A stretch of DNA of 31,389 nucleotides from Scenedesmus sp. ARA3 (lineage: Eukaryota; Chlorophyta; Chlorophyceae; Sphaeropleales; Scenedesmaceae): the NCBI GenBank assembly GCA_004335835.1, contig RWJK01000673.1, forward strand, positions 1 to 31,389. Reading direction: 5' to 3'. Made by a program: the position numbers and the translations under genes. This document shows, piece by piece, positions 1-10,200 of the stretch. Under the pieces are notes generated by a model. The model was given only the letters and a program-made list of their open reading frames with translations, was not told the origin of the DNA and did no database searches. Position 1 is the first letter of the stretch; each line of letters opens with the position of its first letter.

Positions 1-720
1 ACATTTTGCCGGGCCGGGTCATGCATTTGTCACTGAAATTTCATGTGGGGGATGCTAGATCCGACATCTGTAAGGCGTAGATATAGCGTTGAAATGTTCA
101 TTGTGGCAGCAAACTTGCTCCGACAGTGCCCTGGTGCCCAGCCATTGAAAAGGGCGAAATTTCCCGGCCCGGTGTTTTGCAGAATTTGCCATAGTCTCAA
201 CTTGCAAATATTCACCAGCTATTGCGCATGTGCTGCTTGTGTGCTGACCAGCTTCACCCGGCCAACAGTACCAAGTGCAAAGCTTGCTTGCTGTGCAGCA
301 GCGCGCAGACGCGCTGACACCAACACACCAGCAAATCTGTGCAAGCTGCAGCAGCTGCTGTGCTGCTCAGCTCAAACCTGCTTGGCAACAATGCAGCTGC
401 TAATTAATAGCAACGCGCCTGATGCGTTCAACCCCCACTCGCACAGCTGTGACTAGCTGCACTACTTGCACAGCAGTCAAGGTCAATTGCCAGAGGCGTG
501 CAGGATTGCACTGCAAACCATGCCATGCAACAACACATCCCCAACGCACGCTACCTTCAAAGCAAAGTCAAGCAAACTCAAACTCAACAAGAAGCATCTA
601 CAAGGTCCATGGGAAAACTGCGGATCCTCTTCCACTTATACCCTCCACCAGATTTCCAGCTGACACCAAACCCTGCCCACCGTGCTCTGGGGCCACGCCG
701 CACCCAATGACAACTAGTTG
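1..720. other. Intergenic sequence with no supported gene
   Basis: No coding region is convincing here. The open frames on both strands are short, lack recognisable domains and do not splice to anything. A GC-rich motif near the left edge (about 9-19) recurs in inverted orientation near 162-172, which may be the end of a dispersed repeat. I see nothing else that can be supported. Confidence 0.5.
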
Positions 721-859
721 TGAGCCGGACGCCGTGCTGTTAGGCTGTTGATTGCGATGCGAGCGTTTGTACTAGGCTAGTACTAGCAGAGAGCTCAGTG
801 CATCTCAGTACAAACGCTCGCACCGCAATCAACAGCCGAGCAGCACGGCGTCCGGCTCA
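721..859. repeat. Near-perfect inverted repeat (53-bp arms)
   Basis: The left arm, 721-773, is the reverse complement of 807-859 with only three mismatches. The spacer of 33 bases (774-806) itself contains the short palindrome CTAGTACTAG. The structure could fold into a long hairpin and is the size of a small foldback/MITE-like element. No coding capacity and no clear target-site duplication were seen. The right arm runs directly into a degenerate copy of the tail of the F-box gene that ends at 1216, so it may have formed by local inverted duplication rather than transposition. Confidence 0.75.
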
Positions 860-1125
860 GTACAGGTGCTCCGGCACGGCAAACACCAGCCGCAGGCACC
901 TCAACCAAAACACCCCACTGCGACATTCTAAGCGCAAGGCGTCTCAGTGCAATTGCAGCCGCCCAGACTGCCAGCTAGCATAGGCATTCTGGCACATAAG
1001 GCAGCTCAAAGCAACCGCGCTGCTCAACATCACAGCTAGGCCTCATGCATTCACTCACTCAGGCACAGCAAACACTGTTGGCACCAGCTGCGGGCAGCTC
1101 ACCCCAAACTCGGGCCCTATGTGCC
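855..1125 (-). repeat. Degenerate copies of the F-box gene 3' coding end
   Basis: Two segments, about 855-916 and 1061-1125, resemble 1213-1280, the antisense of the last roughly 20 codons and stop of the neighbouring F-box/ApaG gene. The copy at 855-916 keeps most codons of the ending VFAVPEYLY but has a one-base deletion. The 1061-1125 copy is more diverged. They lie downstream of the gene on its own strand and are not parts of a complete second gene. They belong to the window-wide pattern of duplicated gene and exon edges. Confidence 0.65.
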
Positions 1126-1215
1126 GACTGACAGTCTAGTGGCTGCTCAGCAAAGCTGCTCAGCACAGATTCCCCGCACTGCACCACACAATAGCTGAGC
1201 CGTTCGGCACCTAGC

Positions 1216-4200
1216 TCAGTACAGGTACTCCGGCACAGCGAACACCAGCCGCGGGCACCTCACCCCAAACTCAGGCCCCATGCGCTGCATCATGCTGCCC
1301 TGTACAAAGCTGAAGCTGCCTTCCATAGCCCCTAGCACCCGGCCCACCAGCTGAGACGCGTCATCAGCAGCACCTAACCCTGCTGCTGCTGCTGCTTCTG
1401 GGCCAGATCTGCTTGATGCCAGCCCTGCAGCTCCTTCGCGGCCGCTTGAGACAGCAAACGGCGTGCAGCTGGCGTACGAAAACTCCTCACCATCTGGAAC
1501 AAGAAGTGGGAACAGCCCCACTACGCCATCGCCAGATACAGTGTCTGCTAAGCCGCCCTTCGAATCTAAGATGCGCCAGTGGCGTGTTTCCAGCTGGCAG
1601 GAGGCCAGCGGGGCAGCAGCAGCAGCAGCAGTGCCGGCTGCTGCCGGCTGATCTTCTGCGGTGCCTGCAGGCGCTGCTGCTGCTGCTCCCTGTGCCGTGT
1701 ACTTGCCGCCACCGCTGCTGCCGCCGCCGCCAGCAGGGACAGAGACTGCTGCTGGGTTTGACCACGAAGGGGGCGCAAGCAGTGCTTCTGGCACGCACGC
1801 AAGTCCTGCTGACGCATCACAGGGGCCGATAGCTGGCAGCTGCCTGTGTACAACTGCAGCCGGGCGTGCTGCCCCACTGCTGCTGCTGCTGCTGCCTCCT
1901 GCATTGCCAGGTAGCGCAGCCACACCTGCAGTACCCTCCTGTGCCGCACTGCCTTGCTGCTGCTGCTGCTGCTGCTGCTGCCAGCGCTGCTGCTGCTGCT
2001 CCAGGCGCTGCAGTGCCTCTGCCTCCCTGTCTGGTGAGAGCAGCGTGAACTTCACGCTGTAGGTGAACATAAGCCGGCCCTGGCGGGACTCCTGGGGTAC
2101 CAGCACTGAGGACCAGGTCACCTGCATTAGGCGACAGGAGCACAGGCCACTTCCAAGTGTCAAGTTGCGTATGTCCCAACATATGCATATGCATGCATGA
2201 TGCACGCACAGAGCATACGCACAGAAGCGTGCCGGCAATGGGAGCTGTCAAGCGGGATTGCAGCCGTACATCCGATACAACCGTAAAGATCGTCTATCAG
2301 GAACCAAACCCACTGCTGTGCTGCTAGCTGTCACTACTGTTGAATGCTGGTGAGTGCAACTTGCTGAGCTGGCAGTGCTGTGCAGCACTGACGGTGCAGC
2401 ACCCTTCGAGTCCACATCAACCGCGTAAACTTGTGCAAAACGAAGAAAATCAATAAGAACATCTGGTTTCGCATTTGCCTCGTAGTAGTAGGGGAGGAAA
2501 ACGTCGTCAGACCTAAACAACGGGCATCCATGACACGCTGATCACACCCGCACACGCACTTAAACACTACGGCCACCAGGCAGGTCAACTTATGCCTGGT
2601 ATCATAAGTTTGTTAAAGAACTGCTAGGCTGATACAGCCCTGATCCAGGGCAACGGTTTTGTCAAGGCTGTACGTTTCTTTCGTTGCTCCAGCATCGGAG
2701 CACAGCACACCTCCACGGCAGTTCCACACAAACTAAACAACATGAAGACAGCACTGCTTTTGGCAGTGGCATGTCTGGCGCTGTGCGCTTGCGTGCGCGC
2801 CAACGAGGCCACACCAGCACCAGAGACAAAGCCAGACAGCCCAGCAGTCCCTGCCGGAAACACCACTTCCGTTGCAACAAGCAGCGTGGACGCTACAGCA
2901 AAGCCCACCACCCCCAGCAAGCCAGCTGGTGAGTCTGTCGGTTGCTCTCGTAACAGTCGTTGTACAGCAGCAAGCACAGCGATCGTGCAATCGCGTCTTT
3001 GATTCGACTACTCTAACATTTGCTGAAAACCAGAGTGATCACGCGCGAAGTGGCGTACAAAATGCTACTCTGCTCACTGCCCACTGCTGTGCCATGCTCA
3101 TTGAACAGATCCCAAGACCAAGCCCACTGGGACAAAGAAGCCAGCAGCCGGCAGTGCTGCTGCTAAGAAGTGAGTAGCAGCTGCTCAGGCCCCCCTGAAC
3201 CAAGCTGGCGTATACTTTACGCTTGGCACCTGGGCGACCAGCAACAGCTGCCACTCCGATCTGGTCTAGCATTACGCCAGAATTACGTGAGCCGACTGTA
3301 GGCAGCAGGGCTCTAAGTAACATGTTCACTGCGTGCTTGCTGCTGCCGAGCTCACTGTATGAACACCCAAGCAACACTAACTGTGCTGTCCCCCTGTTGT
3401 TGCTGCTGCTGCTGCCGCACACACAGGCGTGCTGCGGCAGCCAAGAAGGCGCAGCAGGCGAAGAAGCAGGCCAACAACAAGGCCAAGAACGCGCCAGCAA
3501 AGAAGCCCGCTGCTGCCGCCGCTGCCTCCACTGCCTCTGTGGCTACACCTGTGCCAGTGGCTGCCACCACTACTGTGCCAGTGACAACCACACCTGTGGC
3601 ACCTACCACTGCCCCAGTGTCTGCCCCAGCACCCGTGGACACTGCTGCTACCACCCCCACCCCTCCAACCACTACAGGCAGGCATCTGATGACTGAGACA
3701 GAGGAGCCCAAGCAGGAGACACCTGCAGCAACCACCACCACCCCTCCTGCAACCACCACCCCCACTACCCCTCCCGCAACCACCACCCCAACCGCCCCCA
3801 CCACCACCATCACCCCCAGCACCCCTGCAGCCACGGACAAGCCAGCAGCAGCAGCAGCAACCACCACCACCACCCCTCCCGCTGCTGCTGACAAGCCAGC
3901 AGAGGCCCAAACTGCAGCAGGCAGCACTGGCGACAGTGTGAGCACAGCAGCAGTGGCAGCAAAGCCTGCTCCTGCAAAGCCCGCTGCCAGCAAGACCAAG
4001 CCTGCTGCGGCTAAGGCCAAGCCTGCTGCTGCTAAGCCCAAGCCGGCTGCAAGGCCTGCTGCTGCAAAGCCTAAGCCCGCTGCTGGTGGTGCAAACAAGC
4101 CTGCCGTGCCCGCCAGGTGCGTCAAGCTTGACTGTTGGTCAGTCAGAATATGCAGATTACCCTGCCAGTGCATGTGTTGCTTGCGGTTGCCATGCCAGGC

Positions 4201-7200
4201 CAGTTGTTCACCACGCATGTTACCGCCGCTGCTGCTGTGCAGGCGCCCCGCCAACAAGGCCGCGCCCAAGCCCGCCCCCAGGAAGCCCGCAGCCAACAGC
4301 CGCGGCCTGCTGCAGGAGGCAACCCCTGACGCAGTGGAGGCTGTGGACGCAAGCATGCCGAGGTGCGCTGCAATAAACTGTTGACTATTTGGTGTTGTGT
4401 AGTTGCCAGCACCAGACCAGCAGCTGCAGCTGGCTTAGCAAACCGGCTGTAGGATCATTAAGCCGGCAGCACAGCCATTTACAACACCCAAACACTTCAT
4501 GTCTAGCCTACTTAGCAGGCCTTCCAGCTTGCAGGAAGACTATAGACTCACCAAGTATGTGTCTGCTGCTGCATGTCCATGGCTTGCAGGAACGCCGGCC
4601 AGCCCACCCTGAGGACCACCCAGGCCGTCAAGAAGCCTGCACAGACCCCCATGACCCCCACCACCCCGGCCAAGCCCGCAGCAGCCAAGCCCACCACCCC
4701 CAGGCGCCCCGCCAACAAGGCCGCACCAAAGCCTGCTCCTAAGAAGGCTAATGCTGGCCGTGGTCTGCTGGAGGCCACCCCTGATGCAGTGGAGGCTGTG
4801 GATGCAAGCATGCCCAGGTGCGCTTCATGCTGTAGAAGTAGTAGGAACTGTTTTTGAGCAGCGTGGCAAAGTAGCGCAACATCAGCATCTTGCAGCGAAT
4901 GATGATTTCATGCAGTCTGTCGTCAAATGATGTCGACAGCTGCTGTGCTACTCTGTTACAGCTCAACCTGCCATTGACGCTAGCTTTGGAATCCTAGCAA
5001 TGCCGCCATCAAAACGTACAAGCTGAATGAACTCTAATTTGACTGTATGCTGACTGTTATTCTTGCGATTTGTTTGACTGTGCGCTTGCAGGAACGCCGG
5101 CCAGCCCACCCTGAGGACCACCCAGGCCGTCAAGAAGCCCGCACAGACCCCCATGACCCCCACCAAGCCCGCAGCAGCCAAGCCCACCACCCCCAGGCGC
5201 CCCGCCAACAAGGCTGCCCCCAGGAAGCCCGCTGCCAACAGCCGCGGCCTGCTGCAGGAGGCAACCCCTGACGCAGTGGAGGCTGTGGATGCAAGCATGC
5301 CCAGGTGCGCTGCAGTGGTTGCTAAGTGCAAGGCTTAGGCCTGAATAGCTTGTGCTGTGGGTTGATTGTTGAGTTGTGACATGGTGTCTAGGCATAGGCC
5401 TGAATAGCTTAATCGAATGCTCTTGCAGCTGCTGCAGGTGCGTGCAGCTGGGACTGCAGTGCTTCATACAAGTGCTGCCGAGAATGATGTTGGTAGTCAT
5501 ACTTTTCACTATTGAGTCCATGCGCAAAGCCCTGCTCTGTACTTCAGTCGCTTCGACTTTGAAATCCAATGTTGTCCTGCATTTGTTTATGCAGTGCGCT
5601 GACGGTAGACACCACTGACGTTTGGCCATGCTCACTGCACTTGCAGGAACGCCGGCCAGCCCACCCTAAGGGCTACCCAGGCCGTCAAGAAGCCCGCACA
5701 GCCCACCACTGCCGCTAAGCCCGCAACAACCAAGCCCACCACCCCCACCAAGCCTGCAGCAGCCAAGCCCACCACCCCCAGGCGCCCCGCCAACAACAAG
5801 GCCGCGCCCAAGCCTGCCCCCAGGAAGCCCGCTGCCAACAGCCGCGGCCTGCTGCAGGAGGCAACCCAGCCGGCCCCAGCTGCTGCTGTTGTCGCCCCTG
5901 CTGGCGCCACAATCGATGCAGTTGATGCTGCGCGCAGGCCTGGTGCAGCACCAGCCCACAACAAGCCTCAGCAGCCCAACAAGCAGCAGCCAAACAAGCC
6001 TCAGATGCCCCACAAGCAGCAGCCAAACAAGCAGCAGCCCCACAAGCCCGCCAACCGCCCTGTAGTGAAGAAGCCTGCAGCAGCAAACAAGGCCCCCTGG
6101 AGTGTGCACAAGCCAGTCAATGCTCGCGCTGTTGCCCCCAACAGGAACGCCGCAGCCAACCGCCCCAACGCCAACAGGGCCAACCCCAACAACAAGAGGC
6201 CCAACATGCCCCACCAGCAGAAGCCGGCCAACCAGGTTAACCGCAAGGTGACTCCCGGCCCGAACCAGGCCAACCGCCAGCCATACAACTTCAACCGCCT
6301 CAACCGCCCTTGAAGGAATCGGCGAGCTGCTGCTGCAGCTACCGCGGTACTCGCAGCAGAGCGAAGAGGCTGACGCAAGCTGCTGCAAGATGCAGCTGCT
6401 GCTAGCAGCTGGGTTGAAGAAGTGACGGGCCAAACAGCTGCTGCAAGATGCAGCTGTTGCGCCGCGTAGGGCAGCAACGGCTGTGCCTTGCTTGTTTCAT
6501 TTCAGGTGGTTGATGCTATGTGCTTTGTGTTTGCGGCTGAAACAGGACCATGATGCTGCTGCACAAGCAGACCGACCTGCCAGGGTTTGTGAACCTGCTA
6601 AACTCAACCTAAACTACACAACATCAGGACGCTAGTGCTGCTGCGGGTGGAGTGGAATCTGCCTGTTTGCAGGCAGGTGTATTGCCACCTTGCTGATGCA
6701 GAGCACTGAAGTTCAGTGCAGAATCATGCTGGGGACCCATGCAGCGCACTGAAGTTACAAATCGGTGTGCTGGGATTATGCTGGGGTGATCTTTACCAGC
6801 TTTTAACGCTTGCGAGCGCAGCACATGGTCGGTGAAGTGTGCTATATAGTAGGGCGCAATCAGATGTTCCAAATTTGCTGCCTGTAGTGATGGGCTGCTG
6901 TGCAGCTATGATCTTGGCTCCAGCATGCATGACCAGCTGATAATTTCGGTTTGATCATCTGTGTAACAGGGCTGTCGTATGTGTTCACGCTCCAGCACTT
7001 TTGGTTGACGCTGTGTTGCTGTCTACTGTTGGCGCGCGCGGTCTGGCAATATCGACAACCATGACCAACTATGTTCTGCTTGATGCACAAAACTCTGCAA
7101 CTCAGCATCTGTTTCGCAGGTGTCACAACACATGCACATGATAAATACATCTGCAACAGTTGACGGCAACAAACACACATACGAACTATAGCATTACATT

Positions 7201-10200
7201 ATCTATTTATTTGGATATTTATTTAGACATGCAAGTCACCCAGGCGTTGTCTCACCTGCACGCCACGTGTAATAGCTGTGGCAGCTGCGGGGTAGGCCCG
7301 CGGGAACAGGCTGATTGCGCCGCCCACCGTTATTCCTGCATGCCAAAGCACGGCAGCAGGACACAGCAGCAGAGGCACACATGTTAGCAGCAGTGAGCAG
7401 CATGGGAAAGAGCCTTACAGGCTGCATGGGTCAGTGAGCGGCAACGCGACATGCTTAGGCAACATGCATTCCAGGGGCCCCTTGACTGACGAGTCAGACT
7501 CGCAGCCGCCGTACCAGCCCCCACTCAGCCCTCGCTGGTATACAGTGAGGTTACTCTTGTAACGTCCAAAATGTGAGGCTTGCAGCAACCGCGCATGAAA
7601 CGCACACAGCACCGCACCAACAAACACGAGCAACATGTGAGTAGAGTCACAGCGTGTGCTGCCCCCACCTGCCTCCTCCAGGGGCCCCTTGACTGACGAG
7701 TCGGACTCGCAGCCGCCACACTAGTGCCACAGCCAGCCCTTGCTGGCGCCGACTTACTCGTGACAAACCCCTGCTCAGCCGCACACAGAACTGCACCAAC
7801 AAACACGGGCAACAGGTGAAACCAGCCACAGCGTGTGCTGTCCGCACCTGCCTCCTCCAGGGGCCCCTTGACTGACGAGTCGGACTCGCAGCCGCCGTAC
7901 CAGCCCTCACTCAGCCGCCGCGCATACTCCTCCATCCACCTGCGGCACACGTGGCACGGCACACGTCAGCACAAATGAATATCTCTGCTGACAGTACCGC
8001 ACATGCTGGGGCTGACAATAACAATTATAGTCTTCTTGTAAGCCATACCTGATCACATGCTGGGGCTGTACGAATATCTCCAAAACATTTGGCATGATGC
8101 TGTGCTCCTTGATTGCAACCGCAATATATGTTTAGTCTCATCATCGTTCGCTGCAGTGCTGCTTACTTGCCTCAGCATGCCGTCACATGTCACCTGCCAC
8201 CTGTCACATGTCACCTCAGCAGGCCGTCACTTGCAGTGCTGCTTACCTCAGCATGCCGTCACATGCACCCGGGTATGTGTCTGCAGCTGGCGCCAGCGGC
8301 CAATCCCTGCTGTGGGGCAGCTTCTGGTATACACCACCGGTGCCAGCATCAAGCACACACACCTGCACAGCAGCAGGCCACAAGAACCAGTCAATGGACA
8401 TTGAGGCGTCATTAGCTTCAAGCAGTGCTGTGGGGCAGCTTCTGATACACACCGCCGGTGCCAGCATCCAGCACACACACCTAAGAAACAGCAACAGGAA
8501 TACACGCACATGCGTACACAGTGAGCCATCAGGAGCGTTGGGCTTTGATGCCGGCCGCATCCAGCACAAACACCTGCACAGCAACATACAAAAGTATTCA
8601 ATGGACAGTGAGGCGTCATAAGCGTCAAGCAGTGCTGTGGGGCAGCTTCTGGTACACACCACCGGTGCCAGCATCCAGCACACACACCTGCACAGCAGCA
8701 GGCACGTCTCAGATTTTGCAGTACTGTATGCACCGATCTGCACGGTATGGTGGGCTGGCAGCATGATCAAGTCAATGGACAGTAGGCGTCATAAGCTTAG
8801 AGCAGTGCTGTGAGGTGGTACTGTCAAATAGTGCTGTAACCGCATATGCAGAACAGATGTCTGCTCGGCACAGTGGTTGCTGGTGGTGGTGATGCGCATA
8901 GTGCAAACGAGTGGCGTGAGCGCCACCACGAACTGTTTGTCAACAAGGCAGTATCCCCCACCCACCTTGTCGTTGGGCTTGAAGGAGTGTGCAAACACCA
9001 CATGGTTGCTCGGCAGCAGCGGGTGGCGCGCCCCCATCGGCTGCAACAGCACACAAGCCAGTGCACAGCAACGCAGCGGCGCAGCAGCAGGGAATGACAA
9101 TGCAGGTGAGCAACAGATCATGCATAGCTATAGCTATAAAAGCTGGGTGCTGCAGCTGCAGCAGCTGCTGCAGCAGCCTAAGCCTGGCATTCCGCCTGCC
9201 AATCAGCGGCGCTGCTCAGGTTTGGACAAACACTTTTGCTGGCCGCTTAACGCACATGCTTGCTGCTGCTGGACCTGCCACTGACCTGGTGCCGAAGCCT
9301 CCTGCTGGGTCTGCCACTGACACCAATCACCAGCTGCGTCTCTCCACCACGACCTGCTGATTTACAGCACCTTGTGTCCCAATCATGGCTGCTGCCTCCT
9401 GCTGGGCCTGCCACAGACATCAATCCAGCTGCGTCTGTCCACCACGACCTGCTGAGTTACAGCACCTTGTGTCCCAATCATGGCTGCTGCCACGGCTGCT
9501 GCAGCGCCTTGCTCTGTGCACGCATTTGCTGCCTGTACCCGCCCTTACCCTGATGCTCCTGAACAGCGCTGTCTTCTGCACTAGCTAATGCACCTTGCGG
9601 CACCCTAGTTCTCCTGCTGCTGCTGTTGCTGCTACAATTGTTGCTGCAGCCGCAGCACCTTGCTGCATCCAAACAGCCCCACTCACCCGGATGCTCCTGA
9701 ACAGTGCTGTCTTCTGCACCATTTCTTCCAGGCTCTGCAGCGCGTTGCTGGTCACGTGGTCATAAAAGATGAGGCAGCCAAACAGGCCCATCAGCAGGTT
9801 GGGGGGCGGGCCGCCACTGGCCCCCCGCTGGTGCAGGCGCAGGTCCTGCCCGTTGTGCACCCTGCGGTGCAAGAGAGGCAAGTAAGTATCTGAGCAAGGC
9901 GAATATGTGAGCAACAAGTTCTGTGCAAGCAACAGCCGGATCACCAGGATGTGTCAGGTTTCACGGGGTGCGGCGCAAGAGGCATGAAAATATCTCAGGA
10001 AAGTATCTGGGCAGTCTGCTTGCTTGTTTGTTTGTTATTGTTGGTGTGCGCAGCAGCACAAGTAGAGCACGTCAGGGGTAGAGTAGATCAGGCAGGCCTG
10101 CCTCAGCAGTATGTTGCACAGTAAAGCTGTCATAACAGCGGCGCAGCAGGCTGCACAGCATGACAGCCGCTAATCACGGTGAAATGCGCCAGCACAACTG

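Larger units (their letters stand above)
2122..7255 (-). other. 5.1-kb intron 7 of the F-box gene, hosting an opposite-strand gene
   Basis: On the minus strand the donor reads CAG|gtgaga at 7256/7255 and the acceptor reads taatgcag|GTGACC at 2122/2121. Both flanking exons are phase 0. Joining them restores the conserved ApaG stretch ...ITRGVQ-VTWSSVLVPQ..., which matches the continuous segment in plant SKIP16 proteins. The intron is far longer than the others in the window and fully contains the secreted-protein gene at 2742-6313 on the plus strand. The stretch 2122-2741 also holds a minus-strand open frame of about 45 meaningful-looking codons near 2400-2535 that I cannot assign. Confidence 0.8.

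Noticed and set aside
43..456. 137-codon plus-strand open frame at the left edge
   Set aside because: Composition is Cys/Ala-rich in the way random CTG/CAG-rich DNA gives, no domain is recognisable, and no splice partner is visible.
1413..2062. Plus-strand open frames of 130-140 codons with Cys/Leu/Gln runs
   Set aside because: They overlap the ApaG exon of the F-box gene in antisense and consist mainly of translated CTG/CAG repeats.
3352..4356. 334-codon minus-strand open frame rich in Ala/Gly/Val
   Set aside because: It is the antisense of the Pro/Ala/Thr/Lys-rich exons 3-4 of the secreted-protein gene; low-complexity GC-rich codons leave the reverse frame open.
2742..6313. Histone H1-like protein for the Ala/Lys/Pro-rich gene
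   Set aside because: Lys/Ala/Pro blocks resemble H1 tails, but there is a clear signal peptide and no globular H1 domain.
7160..8690. A CRISPR-like reading of the evenly spaced repeats
   Set aside because: The repeats are long, diverged, contain coding-sequence edges of the adjacent exons and sit in introns of a eukaryotic gene; spacers are not unique short sequences.
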